DNA of 64,000 nucleotides from Cyathus striatus (lineage: Eukaryota; Basidiomycota; Agaricomycetes; Agaricales; Nidulariaceae), in NCBI GenBank assembly GCA_025738555.1, contig JAOVFP010000011.1:2108001-2172000 (forward strand), written 5' to 3'. Positions 15,761-26,749 of the stretch are shown here, in pieces (the stretch's first letter is position 1; each line of letters begins with the position of its first letter). The notes under the pieces are model-generated. The model had not been told where the DNA came from. It saw only the letters and a program-made list of their open reading frames with translations, and made no database searches. Both the position numbers and the translations under genes were made by a program.

Positions 15761-16169
15761 TCCCTCTATCCTTATAATATCGTATCCTTGACGTTAATAA
15801 CTACCTCTCATTAATTAGATATTAGAAATAAATTTTATCATGGAAGTTGAGATCGACGGAATTTGGTTGAGCTACATATATTATTAGAGTATAGATAGTT
15901 GAATGGCAGTGCTACAAGCCCATGCCTTACAGATAATAAAACATACAGCAACGTGGTCTAAGGGGCATTGGATGTGGCCACATTATCGCAACTCTCCGTA
16001 TTTGATGGGGTTTTGTGTCGAAATTAAAACAAGATCCAGAGCAAGCGACTCTATACATACTATCCTGTCCTCTGCACACCCAAATAGCCATAATCCTCAT
16101 TGGTGTCCACGTATCCGAGCTCGAGCCTACAAGGGAACCTGCGAAGAGAAATGCGAGTATTTTAAGTTG
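15761..16169. other. Prp22 3' flank, no gene seen
   Basis: A short tract follows the Prp22 stop codon. Open frames here are short and unrecognised. Repeat R starts at about 16170. Confidence 0.4.
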
Positions 16170-16990
16170 CACGTTGATGAGTTTACGTCTAGCGAGCGGG
16201 TTAAATATGTTTGAATATAGAGATAAAGCTAAAAGAAATGCGGGAGGACCAAAAGAATCAAGAATTACAAGGAAGAGGGGCGCAAACGAACAGGTGGATA
16301 AGAGGATAAGAGGAAAGGAAGACAATAAGAGAAAATGTGATGACTTGTGAGACAAATGTGATGGGAGACGGAGGTCGACGAGGCGAACAATAGAGGAAAG
16401 GAGAATGATGAGTGGAAGTGGGGAGAAAATGACGAATAGGGAAGCGGATACGATAAGAACAAGTAGATAAAGATAAAGAAAGCAAAAGAAATGCCTCACA
16501 ATAGAGAGGACAAGTATCACAATCTTAACGTCCTCCAAATTATCCAACAACTCAGCCTACGCATTGAACTCAGTCGAAGGTCGGATGAGATACATCTTTT
16601 TCATCACAGACGAGAGCCCCAGAACCTGCGTGGAAGCAACATATATCAGCACTCTAACTGTTAACGAACCGACGTTCTAAATGAAGACACACACCTTCAC
16701 TAGAAGACCGTCTAACAACTCGGTTGAAAAGGTTGCCATGAGGGCAGTCTAATGTACTCAATCGTATCGCGTCCCGACGATACCGTTATTAAAACGCATA
16801 CGAGGGTGTACATGTACATCTATTATAACAACGATCGAAATAGCTCGTCAATGCCCACTCATTTCTCAGAGAACAAGAAACACACCGATGTCCCTATTCC
16901 TCGTCCCACATACGCACGAGCTTCCGGAACTAACATGCTCACGTCGGAGTCCTCAGACAAATGGAAGCCGTGATGAGTCAAGCAAGGTCA
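16170..16990 (-). repeat. R repeat, copy 1
   Basis: This ~0.8 kb block matches 18970-19790 along its length, with many small differences. Shared landmarks in order are GATAAAGCTAAAAG, TGACTTGTGAGACAAA, GGGAGACGGAGG, ATAAGAACAAGTAGATAAA, CTCAGTCGAAGGTCG and GCTTCCGGAACTAAC. On the minus strand both copies keep a short frame, here MKKMYLIRPSTEF followed later by LLDNLED, after a possible intron end. The pair may therefore descend from a gene or an element exon. No known family was recognised. Confidence 0.65.
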
Positions 16991-16999
16991 GTTGTAAAA

Positions 17000-17600
17000 G
17001 TATTGGAGGTCGGTTCCAGGTGGAGACTGAGATGATTATGTTTCAACGGTAGAAGTGTAGCGATAGAAATTTAGCTCATGTGCATAATGCATGATCTCTC
17101 GAAGATCATCGATCATCATGTAAGGGCGGTTGAGGGAAGGACAAGGGAAGGAGGACGAGGAGGAAGAGTCAATATTGCATGTTAGCTAGGTCTGCATCGT
17201 ATACAGGTCTGACCAGGAATATTAACGTGCTAAGGAAAGACACGCTGTGCGCAGTTGTGATACTGCAGATTTGTTGTGCGTTGATAAGAAAAATGTAAGG
17301 AGAAAGCGCGTTGCCTCCACTGCCACACTGTGAGTGTATGTAAGACGTGTTTCCCCACAGTCACGCCAAAGGTGAAGTGGTCGTCATGCATCCTGCTTGC
17401 TTTCGGTTCGAATTCCCTTCGGCGTATGCAGTACCCTACCCCCTCCCCCCTGATGGAATTTTTTTAATCTGGGTGCATAGAACACTAACTTATGTAAGTA
17501 CCTTGATCTCGCTATACAAGTCCTCATTGACGTATTACAATTTACATCTGAGTTTTTAGTATATTTAGCTAGATATCGACGCTTAATTATGAACAAAATC
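17000..17600. other. Intergenic tract with one tRNA-like 3' end
   Basis: No gene was recognised. At 17402-17428, GGTTCGAATTCCC followed by TTCGGCGTA resembles a tRNA T-arm and acceptor 3' strand. It is probably the tail of another SINE-like copy. Confidence 0.35.
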
Positions 17601-17603
17601 AAA

Positions 17604-17686
17604 GGCGCCGTTGGCGAACCAGATACCACGGCTTGAGAGCCTCCGTGCACGAAATCAAGTAGGGTTTCAAATCCCCACAGGCGTAT
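17604..17686 (+). repeat. tRNA-derived SINE-like copy
   Basis: GGCGCCGTTGG..ATACCACG, a long variable region, then GGGTTTCAAATCCCCACAGG resemble a type II (long-arm) tRNA body with A and B boxes. The upstream GATATCGACGCTTAATTAT is shared by other copies. The acceptor stem does not pair well, so this is a tRNA-derived repeat rather than a working tRNA gene. Confidence 0.6.
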
Positions 17687-18078
17687 GGCGTGGTGCTGTA
17701 AAAACAGCTGTCTATTTTTTGTGCCCGTAATAATGTGCAGCTGTGAAGCGTACGCCGAGAAGCAAGCAGTAGCAGTTCGCACGTTTCACTTTTTACTACT
17801 ACATTATGTACCAGGCTAAAACAAATTCGAGTGATAAGGCATATATGGCATATGTGTACAACTCCACCATTATGCATGCAAGTACTAACACCGCAAAAGA
17901 GTAGAGGTTAATGTGATCATGCTTGCCTTTGTGTATACTGCAAAGCAAGCCGTAGTGGGTCAGATGTTCCACTCTCTACTATGCCATTCTAATCATAAGG
18001 CTTTGTAATCTTCCCCTATCAAGTGAAATTGTAACTTATCTTCACTAGATATCTATACTTTATTATATGCAAATCTGC

Positions 18079-18160
18079 GACGCCGTTGGTAGAGCGGTTA
18101 CCACACTTCGATAGCCTCGTGCACAAAATCAAGTAGGGGCTCAAATCCCCACAGGCTTAT
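18079..18160 (+). repeat. tRNA-derived SINE-like copy, best preserved
   Basis: GACGCCGTTGGTAGAGCGG is close to a consensus A box, and GGGGCTCAAATCCCC forms a paired T-arm. AGATATCTATACTTTATTAT precedes it, as in related copies. The 3' acceptor strand (AGGCTTAT) no longer pairs with the 5' end. Confidence 0.65.
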
Positions 18161-18345
18161 TATTCCTCTTCTAATCAAAAGTTTTTCTTTCATTCCCGTG
18201 ATAATTTACTGCGAAGCCAAGTGGTAGTGCTTCGAACATCCCACTATCTATTATTCCAGTCAACTTATGTCAGGTCAGCTTTTCTTTAAGAAATATTATA
18301 ACTTCCTCTCACTAGTTAACTACGCTTGGTTATAAGTGAAATTAA

Positions 18346-18422
18346 CAGCGCCATCGGTGAAGACGTTGCGACACTCCGATAGCCTAGTGCATCAATTAGG
18401 GTTCAAATCCGCATCAGCGTAC
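18346..18422 (+). repeat. tRNA-derived SINE-like copy
   Basis: AGCGCCATCGGTGAAGACG..CACTCCGATAGCC, then GGGTTCAAATCCGC, follow the family layout. ACTACGCTTGGTTATAA precedes the copy. A more decayed relative follows at about 18480-18560 (GTTCAAATGCCGAC). Confidence 0.55.
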
Positions 18423-18559
18423 TTTCTAGCTACCGTATCCTTTTTCTTTCATATTCGTCAGTGAAGGATATAACTTGCTAAAAATGTTGCGAAGAGCCAT
18501 ATCTAAGATTCTAACAGCCCTGTGCACAAATAGTGTAATCAGTCAGTCGTTCAAATGCC

Positions 18560-18968
18560 GACTGTTTATCAGAAGTTCAGGAACACCGATCGTTTGGAGG
18601 GTACGGACCGGTTGCCTGTCACAGAGATTTGACTGGCAACAGTGGGTGGGTTAGTGTCTGTTTAGCTGGAATGAGAGGTGAACTTGAAAGGCAGGGAAGT
18701 GTAAAGTAGCGGTGAGGTGGGTAGAGTGGTAAGTACGAAACGAAGACAGTGAAACTGAAGGAGCCGCCAGTGTTAATAGGAAGTAGCGAGGAAGGGGTAG
18801 GAATTGGAAAAAGAATACAATAGGACGATGAACGTACATGACACGATATAAGACATGCATCTCTCCTCTGTCCCATAATTCACCGTGTCGTAGTGGATAT
18901 TAGGGATCCGCTTCAGGTATGATGACAGAGATATCTCAATGTTTGCATGATGATGAGCGTTTTGTTAG
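18560..18968. other. No recognisable gene
   Basis: Open frames on the minus strand here are rich in Ser, Leu and Phe and match nothing known. The sequence is purine-rich on the plus strand, like the R repeats on either side. Confidence 0.3.
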
Positions 18969-18969
18969 T

Positions 18970-19790
18970 TTTACGTTGATGCGTTTACGCCTAGCATTAT
19001 GTGAGTTTTAATATAGACAGAAAGCTAAAAGGAAGGCGGGAATAAAAGAATGAAGATGGAAGAGGGGCAGAATTGCGCAGGGGCATGAAGGGAGAAAAGG
19101 AAAGGAGAACAATGAGGGGAGATTGAACGACGAGAAGATAGAACTGAAATTGAATGACTTGTGAGACAAACGAGATGGGAGACGGAGGCGAGGAGGAGAA
19201 CGGTAGAAAGAAGAATGATGAGTATAAAATATGAAAAAAGACGAATAGGGAAACGAATAGGATAAAAACAAGTAGATAAATAATGCAATGGAATGACTTA
19301 CAGCTTTGGGGCGAAGAGTCATCGTTCTCCAAATTGTTCAGCGACTCAGTCCACACACTGATCTCAGTCGAAGGTCGAACGAGGTACATCACGTCCATCG
19401 CCGATGATCATTCCTCCCAGAACCTATGTAGTATTTGTCAATACCAGTACTGTTACTCTTAATGAACCGACAATTTGAACACGTTCTACATTAAGACACG
19501 TACCTCTCTAGTACTACGTAGACCATCTAACTCGTTTGGACCAGTTGACTTGATCTGATTGCATTGCGTGCCGACGTTACTATTATAAAATGCGCCTGAA
19601 GGTACCATAACAATCATAGCAATAGCTCATCAGTGCCCACTCAAATCTCTCAGAGAAGAAAAACACACCGATACATCCTTGTTCCTCGTCCTCAGAATCC
19701 AGATGCACCAGCTTCCGGAACTAACACACTCACACTGTCGATGTCTTCAAATAATCGGGAAGCCATGACGAGTCAGTCAAGGCCAGCCGT
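18970..19790 (-). repeat. R repeat, copy 2
   Basis: This is the diverged direct duplicate of 16170-16990. The minus-strand frame here reads MYLVRPSTEISV..LNNLEN, parallel to MYLIRPSTEF..LDNLED in copy 1. The two frames agree better than the surrounding non-coding bases, which hints at past selection on a protein. Confidence 0.65.
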
Positions 19791-20060
19791 GAGAGGACCA
19801 GAGGCCGGTGGGCCCCGCATCATGCCCCGGCGGCAGATGTGGCGATGGGGAGTCGAGGACGGTCACTTGAGCGAAGGAGAGAAAGAGGAGAAGGACTCAA
19901 GAGTTTATGTGGGGTCACTGCATTCGAGCTTGAATAGACGTTAGTTTCTCTATGTGTCGTAAGGGAAGATACGCATTGCGTGCTGTGGCAGTTGGGATAA
20001 GTACTCCGGGACAGTGGATGTTGGTTAGGAGAGTGTCGCGGGTGCGTCATGCGTCACTCT

Positions 20061-21293
20061 CAGTAAAAACGAAAACTCATGCCAGGCATGTGCTTGTCAT
20101 GTGAGATCATGCAAAAAGTGCTTCTCATCATGCACCAGGCATTTATGACATAGTGTGTGAATATTACTAATGCAACCCGAGATTACAGTGTAATTTTCAT
20201 TCTGTAGCACATCTATAATGCATGTACAAGTTATGTACAAGCCATGTGTAGGTGATATAGTAAGAATTTTCAGAACAGAACAAACACAAACATAGAGCCT
20301 GGTATACGAAGATCATAAAATTCTTCTAAGTCCCTTCGATTCCCTTGGCATCCACTAAGGGTTCCACCTACATATATATGTATGGCTATTTGAGTCATTA
20401 GTTTCTTTAAGTGCGCACCCGCTTACTTCCAACCCGGTTCCCCTCTTTCCCCCATACTTGTTGGCGTCCTTCTCTTACCGTCTCCTCCTTCAAAACTACC
20501 ATACAGTGTTTCACGGTTTCACTCATGCAAGACTGCAATGATCTGGCGAAGGGAAAGGGCGGAATAGCATTGGAATGGCATTGGAACAGCACATGGGCTC
20601 GGGTAGGTTGAAAACAGCGGGTATTTGGTGAGTTCCCCTCGTTCTCTTCGGGTTTTCTATTGAAACTATGGGAAGTGCTTACTGTTTACAATCCATCTAT
20701 GATACTGCATTGCTATCTTAATTGTTGGGGCACATGGGCTCAGCCACTTGGGTGATGTTGAAAGTGGCAAGTTTTTGGTGAGTCTCCTCATTCTTTCTGG
20801 GGTTTCTATTGAGACAACAGATATTACAATCCTCTTACGATGCCGCACCATCTAAATCACTGGAAGCTCCCTTTAACCATGTTCTGTTTACCAGACACAT
20901 CCTGAACAGTGACCATCATATCAGTGCACCAACTTTTGAGGCTTCTTCGTTGTTAAAGAGTTGGGATTATCTTTTTACTGTCATTATTATTGCTGTGAGT
21001 AAAGCTTGAGTAGTAGTATACACTCTTTGTATGTAGATATAACATATGTATAATGGGTAGTCATTCTAATTGAATTCAAATTATTCTACTAAATGTCAGA
21101 TGGATGAGTAAATAATAATTAATAGATATCTATCATTTGTAATGGCATCCTATCCACATGCAGTCGGTATGCAATTCAAATGATTTTCACATGATTCCTA
21201 CATGATGCAAAAAAGTGCCTCCGGTCATGTAATTGGCATGCATGAGCTGAGCATGTGCTACGCATGTCACGGCATGACTTTTCGTTTTTACTG
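20061..21293. mobile_element. Non-autonomous DNA element with 23-bp TIRs
   Basis: CAGTAAAAACGAAAACTCAT at the left end and its inverted partner ending at 21293 match over 23 bases with one mismatch (C/G). Both ends then carry several CATGC/GCATG words, a subterminal-repeat pattern. A CACTC-like stretch outside each TIR may belong to the element or to a target duplication; no clean TSD was found. No transposase is encoded. The short open frame at 20809-21009 is unrecognised. Confidence 0.6.
20586..20815. repeat. Direct duplication of ~80 bp
   Basis: GCACATGGGCTC, then TTTGGTGAGT, then CTTCGGGTTTTCTATTGA occur at 20586-20665. Close variants occur at 20729-20815. The duplication lies inside the 20061-21293 element. 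Confidence 0.55.
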
Positions 21294-21633
21294 AGTGTTA
21301 CTGGTGCCAGTGAGATCTATGTCTTCTCACAGTCTTATTGGGTTAAAGGTGATAATGGAGAGATGCAGGCGCACACTTAACTTGCATGAGAAGTTTTAGA
21401 AGCAATCCTATTTCTTGTGTTAGCAAGCAGCAGGGGTTCGACTCCCCTTCAGCATAGATCTCTGGCTTCTCTTTCTCTTATTTTATTTTATCTTGGCGCA
21501 TAGAAAGTCAATAGAAAGCCAGCTTTCTTACAGTACTTCAGTAAGAGTACAGATCACCAGAGCCCAAGGGCTTACTATATCTGAGTTGCCAGTATTTTTA
21601 GTGGATATCTTTTCCTGGTTATAAATTAAATTA

Positions 21634-21716
21634 GCAGTGCCATTGACGAAGTGGATACCACACTTTGATCACCTTCATGCACGAAATTAATCAGGGGTTC
21701 AAATCCCCACAGGCAT
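21634..21716 (+). repeat. tRNA-derived SINE-like copy
   Basis: CAGTGCCATTGACGAAGTGG..ATACCACACTTTGATC, then AGGGGTTCAAATCCCCACAGG, follow the family layout. GATATCTTTTCCTGGTTATAA precedes it. Confidence 0.6.
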
Positions 21717-21783
21717 ACATGCCATGCCATCTTTGATCGTTAGCATTTTTAGTAGATATCTATGCTTTTATTGTAATAAAATC

Positions 21784-21909
21784 AGCAGTGCCATTGGTAA
21801 AGTTGGTGCACCTTTTCGAACAATCAGCGGTGTCATTGGTAAAGTAGATACCATGCTTGAATTATCTGTACATAAAAGGAAGTAGGCATTCGATTCCCAC
21901 TCAGTGCAC
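21784..21909 (+). repeat. Two overlapping SINE-like copies, first truncated
   Basis: CAGTGCCATTGGTAAAGTTGG starts at 21785 and breaks off after about 35 bases. A second start (AGCGGTGTCATTGGTAAAGT) at 21825 continues to a B-box-like GCATTCGATTCCCAC at 21886-21900. The first copy therefore appears interrupted by the second. Confidence 0.5.
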
Positions 21910-21974
21910 ATCAATGGGTGTATGTCATGGTAGTGTAATTTTTGTTTTTGATGCTTGTAAAGAATATACATGGA

Positions 21975-22215
21975 GAAAGGGCACATAGAAAATTCTGGGC
22001 ATGCACAAAAGTGAGCATGATTGAGCATGTCATGCTCAAGGTATTTATTTTAGTTCTAAATGGCCCATTTGTGGGTCAAAAAGAGTGTAAATCAAATGTA
22101 CATACTGGTGTTGTATGGCTGTGCCATATTGTTAATGTGAGTGATGTTTCTAATCAAGGTATAAAGTCAAATCTTGAAGAATAATATTTATACTTCACAC
22201 TCAAACATGTGCATG
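21975..22215 (+). repeat. GAGCATG-type repeat, copy 1
   Basis: GGCACATAGAAAATTCTGGG and AAAGTGAGCATGATTGAGC start a ~240-bp block that recurs at 27536-27790 in the same orientation. The block ends in a run of degenerate CATGCTCA / CACACTCA words that continues to 22410. An inverted partial copy is at 33895-33990. Confidence 0.6.
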
Positions 22216-22417
22216 CACACTCATGTTCATGCTCAAAGTGTGAGCATGGATTGAGCATGCATGCACACATCACACTCAAGATTTTACTTCATGCTCAGGG
22301 TCAACATCTCATGCACAGGGTCCATACATTCACACACTGGGTCTAAGTTTTCATGCTCAAGGTCATCAACTCACACTCAAGGTCTGTCAACTCATGCTCA
22401 AAGTCTTTACTTCACAC

Positions 22418-23688
22418 TAAGGCTGCGCATGGATGGCCAGTATCCGATTACCCATGGATATTATCCGAATTTAGCCAAGTTCGGATGGGTCCGGATAATT
22501 TCCCATGGGTATTTGGATATTTTTAGCTCATCTGGGGCACCCATCTAAATTTACTGTACTAGCTCAGGAACCTGGCCACATTAGCGGAAATTTCGAATTT
22601 GTTCATTCCAAAGACTGTGTACTTAGACTTAAATACATGTGCTAGATATTAGACCTTGTATAAAATCATACAAGACTTGAACCATATTTTTTGAGGCACT
22701 CTGAGAGATGTTATGAATATTTTTGTCGTGAGACCTTGGGAAGTGAGAAAACTGGGAAACTGGCCACCCCTTATTAATAATTACCACAGCTTGTTTAGCA
22801 GCCGAACAGATTATACAGCCGAAATATCATCTTTCTTCCAAGATTAACAATGATTTGGATATTTGAAGCAATAGCTCGCATACTATACTCAACTAATGCT
22901 TTTAAAATATTAATATATATTTCTTCTACCTATAATGATTTCATACAGTGCTCTATTTTGTCTGTAGCATTCAATATTTGATGTATTAGGATAATACAAT
23001 GAGAGGTAGAGGTTCAAGGGATATCTGCAGTTTTAAGCAAAGGAAAATTGCTAAAATTAAGGTAAAGTATGGATAGTAATGTATTTATTGTATGTATTCT
23101 ATGTTATAAATTTTGTAGCATAGATTTATTATGTAGGAAGGATACAGACAGTTCAATATATTCCTTGAAACTGTATCTTACTAGCACTCTTTCATGTAGA
23201 TCAATGAGATATAATAGAAATGAGTGAGAATGAGATTTCCAAACTGATTCCAATGAATTTGGAGGGCTTTAAAATATATATAGCCTGATTGTATGCTTTA
23301 GATGTACTGCATAATGTCACAGTGTTATCTTCTTTCCAAAGTGTGAGATTCTGCATCTTATATTTAGCCTATTTTGGTTATAGCAGTCAACTAACTCTTG
23401 AATTTCTATATGTACAGGAGAACAACAGTCTAAATACTTATAAATTATATAAATACTATAGCAATGTACCTAACTGTATTGATAAATTGTGCAAGTAGTC
23501 AATGTGGAGGCTGGAGAATGAGCCGTGACCTGAATCTGGGTGTGGCCAGCTTCCTGATAGCTGACAGTAGCATGGATTGGCATGGATGGGTGCCGAAATC
23601 CGTAATAATCGTCGATCCATATCCATATCTGGCGGATAGCCGTAATTCGGATAACGGATAGGGGTGGATCGACCCATGCGCAGGCCTA
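22418..23688. mobile_element. Non-autonomous hAT-like element with 8-bp TSD
   Basis: The 8-mer CTTCACAC lies directly outside both ends (22410-22417 and 23689-23696). The left end reads TAAGGCTGCGCATGG. The right end read inward is TAGGCCTGCGCATGG, matching at 13 of 15 positions. Repeated GGATAA/CCGTAT/ATCCG words follow inside both ends, as in Ac-like hAT elements. The 1.27 kb interior is AT-rich and shows no transposase frame. It sits inside the degenerate CATGCTCA repeat, which continues on its right side. Confidence 0.75.
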
Positions 23689-23734
23689 CTTCACACTCAC
23701 AAAAAAATTATATGTTACATTTATATTTTGGCTT

Positions 23735-24000
23735 CACTTACATGTGGGAGGAAAAGTAAGTTGCAAGTGTAATATTTGTAAGCATGAATAGGAATACCAA
23801 TCACACTCAGACATTGAGCATGAGTGTAATACTTTTGAGTGTGAATAGGAATACCAATTATACTCACACTCAAGTTGAATGCAAGTGTAATATTTGTGAG
23901 CATGAGTAAGAATACCAATCATGCTCATACTCAAGTTAAAGGACATTGAGTGTGAGTGTAATACTTGTGAGTGTGAATAGAAACACCAATCATCCCCACT
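23735..24000. repeat. ~60-bp minisatellite (ACTCAAGTT / GAATACCAATCA)
   Basis: Units contain TGAATAGGAATACCAATCA, ACTCAAGTTGAATGC and AAGTGTAATATTTGTGAGC. About four units are visible, alternating GAGTGTG and GAGCATG forms. A second block of the same family is at 33050-33240. Confidence 0.6.
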
Positions 24001-24574
24001 ACCTTTTAAGGTAGTTGGGTATTAGGGACGTTTGGGCCACCGGATATAGTAATTTGAGGATCTTGGATAAGATCTCAACCTGATTGGCTGGAGCCATTGT
24101 GAATTCCTGTGACATGTTGCTAACTCTTATTGTTTCATACCTGTAAGTTCCCCTCCTTGTCACTTGTCACTGCTAACATGCCTCGCCTACAGGAACCCAT
24201 CATTTCTGTAGTCACACACCCACTTTGTGATCAATAGCAACTAACATATAAAAAGTGCCAAAATGCTGTTTGATATCCAATGACATGGGTGAGATGTAGA
24301 TTATTGTGTTCAAGAGGACAATTGGAGCGGTGAGTTGAATCACAACATTTTTTTGATTCAAGAGGAGGAAATGGGGGCGGTAGTCAATTGTGCGTCTTGG
24401 CATGCGCTATATATTGATTTTGCAGCACAGGCAGTTTACTGCTGCCTCGTTACATATATGTTAATTCAACTTAAAACTATTCTAGGAACGAAATTTTCTC
24501 AGCAAACAACTGTATCATATTTCAGTATGTCAAGCTTGACCACGAGAAGCTGAGACGGATCATATGTGTAAGTC

Positions 24575-24900
24575 TGTTTGGATGGAAAGCCTAATGACCA
24601 TGCTAAAACGGATCAATTATAATTGAGCTCTGGTGTCTGGCATTGCAGCTTCTCGGTTAGATGTAACAATTTCAGTTTCAGTTTTTCAGTATCGCTTAGT
24701 GTACTCAGGGTCACTTAAGCAAGATCTAAAGCTTTCAAACTGTACATTACAACTCGTACTGACCATTGAATATTCTACTGTAATTTATATTGCTAGCCGA
24801 AGCGTGGTCATCCAGTAAGTGGCTTTGAGCGTATAAGCAATTATTTGATTTGTTAAAATGTAATAAGAAATATACCTATATGAGCTCCAATATAATTATG
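24575..24900. repeat. Outer inverted repeat, left arm
   Basis: TGGAAAGCCTAATGACCATG, TTCAGTATCGCTTAGTGTAC and ACTGTAATTTATATTGCTAG match the reverse complement of 28565-28980 in order. The arms lie about 3.7 kb apart. The identity is moderate, so the duplication is old. Confidence 0.6.
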
Positions 24901-25030
24901 CTGAGGTTGGGATCAAACTCGGGACCTGTTGAATGTAAGTGAGCTATATATATCATACAGTATTATTAGGACTGCTGTATTTATAGATTTCTGAATGTGA
25001 AGTATATACATATTCTTACAGGGTATTTTT
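24900..25030 (-). repeat. Inverted repeat flanking the kinase fragment, left
   Basis: About 130 bases match the reverse complement of 25967-26108. Shared words include GACCTGTT, AGCTATATATATCATA and TGCTGTATTTATAGATTTCT. The outer end contains a B-box-like motif (GGTTCGATCCC in the better right copy). The arm may therefore be a tRNA-derived SINE in reverse orientation. Confidence 0.6.
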
Positions 25031-25192
25031 TAACTATAGAATGTAATGATGACATGAGAAAATAACACATGATGCCTGTGGTTCTGAGATACCATACAAT
25101 ACATATAATTTGAAGTTGAGATTGTGCTGCTATGCATGCTTCCTGGGCCTCTCTAATAGTACATCTTCTCAGACCATAATGCATATTTAAGA

Positions 25193-25893
25193 CTGTCTAA
25201 TACCCAAGAATTGCAAAACATCATTACTATCCCATTCCTATGCTTTCATTGAGCAAATTATTTCCACCAAGGGAAACCCACCATTCGATATTCCCAAAAT
25301 CCGTTTCATTAATGCAGGTTTAGGTATTGCTCAGGAATCAATAGCTGTTAAAGCTGGAGTAAAAGCTGGGACAGTGCATAAGGCTTACCTTCTTGAAGAG
25401 TTTATAGACAAGAGCGACAGAGAATTCATTAAATTTATAAATAATGGATCAGCAGTTCCTCTTCTCAATGAAGATGAGCCTCTCTATCAAATTGCAGAGT
25501 TTCCTTCATTTACTCAGCACATACAGTATGAAAAAACTGGAGCCCTGGTATACATATCTGATTTTCAAGGTAGTGTCTTCTTATTATGATTTAAAATATG
25601 TTCCAACATACATTTGCCTTTCAGGAAATTCCATTTTACTATGTAATCCACATATTATGGCTTCACCATATGTATTAATATTTATGCTGTGCACTTTATC
25701 TGACTGTGATAATTTGGGGTCTAGAACACTTGAGGACAGGATTTTGCTATTTTGAGACAGAAATATTGGCGAAGCTTTTGACGAGTTTCCAAATGAACAT
25801 GTTTACAATAAGTACTGTAAATGGTTTTCACTTAGTGATCTCGCCAGCACACTCATACCTCCACTTTCATTTGAAGATGAGGAAGCGGCGTGA
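25193..25893 (+). pseudogene. Alpha-kinase domain fragment
   Basis: The first exon (to 25569) encodes YLLEEFIDKSDREFIKF, AEFPSFTQHIQYEKTG and SDFQG. A canonical-looking intron (25570-25624) leads to NSILLCNPHIMASP. After a second probable intron comes NIGEAFDEFPNEH followed by YCKWFSL. This is the order of the C-terminal half of eEF2K/MHCK-type alpha-kinases, a family expanded in basidiomycetes. The N-lobe is missing. The family's usual T-D-P-Q-I reads C-N-P-H-I here, losing an Asp. A TGA lies near 25752-25754 before the NIGEAF block. The fragment sits between inverted repeats (24900-25030 and 25967-26108), which suggests capture or SINE flanking. It is not expected to be an active kinase. 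Confidence 0.7.
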
Positions 25894-25966
25894 TTAATTG
25901 TAATGGTAGATGCATGGCTGCATATGTGTTCACCTATTTTTCAATTGCAATTATATTGTTTTAAAA

Positions 25967-26108
25967 ACCCTGTAAGAATGTATCTGGTCCGCACATGAAT
26001 ATACCTCGCATTCAGAAATCTATAAATACAGCAGTACTAATAATACCATATGATATATATAGCTTGCTTACAATTAACAGGTCGCGAGTTCGATCCCCTC
26101 ACCAGCCT
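25967..26108 (+). repeat. Inverted repeat flanking the kinase fragment, right
   Basis: This is the partner of 24900-25030, with about 15 extra bases near 25985-26000. It contains GGTCGCGAGTTCGATCCCCT at 26080-26099, a near-consensus tRNA T-arm/B box. Its orientation fits a SINE-like origin. Confidence 0.6.
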
Positions 26109-26319
26109 GGCTTCCAATTGATACCTCCTTGACTATACACAACCTTACTCTCGATAGCTCTCAGCTCTCAAGTCTTTTAATCTATTAATAATACCTGGAG
26201 ACTGTGATTATACAATACTTAGGTGCTATCAAGTGCTCATATCGATGTAAATTATAGTATCACTTACAATGTGAGCACTGTACAGTACTGCTTACATCCT
26301 CGGTTCATCTCGTGCACAA

Positions 26320-26545
26320 GTAATTTATGGAAAGCCGGACAACCACGCCCGACTACATCAAAGTTTTCGAGCTCCATCCTTCGGCTCTACAGCATATCCT
26401 TCATTTTCGGTTCGACTTTTCGGTTCGTGGCTCGCTTATTTGGTATCCGGTACTAATCGTTGATCTCAAGTCAACGGATCGAGTACCAGATCTACGTCAT
26501 AAAAATAAAACTCAAACTTGGATATCAGGTTTTTGCATAGAAGAT
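26320..26545. repeat. Inverted repeat arm (partner 28300-28512)
   Basis: TGGAAAGCCGGACAACCACG, AAAGTTTTCGAGCTCC and CTTTTCGGTTC match the reverse complement of 28300-28512. Both arms keep parallel short frames (FELHPSA and FELRPSA). CpG is common here, unlike the neighbourhood. The TGGAAAGCC start is shared with the outer arms at 24575 and 28980. Confidence 0.6.
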
Positions 26546-26749
26546 CTAATTTTTAGTGTATATGCTGAGGGACATATTTGCTTTCTATTTAAAACATTTA
26601 ATACCAATGAATCAAGTGCTTCTCATCAGTAGTAAGTACTTAGATCTGTAGTATATTGAAGGTGCATCAAGTGACAAGGACCAATGAACAATGTCTACAA
26701 ATAGGTAGACAATTTAGGATGTATACTGAAAAATCCAACAGGCAGTATT

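Noticed and set aside
17604..18422. tRNA genes
   Set aside because: A and B boxes are present, but acceptor stems do not pair and the copies share non-tRNA flanks, so they were called SINE-like repeats.
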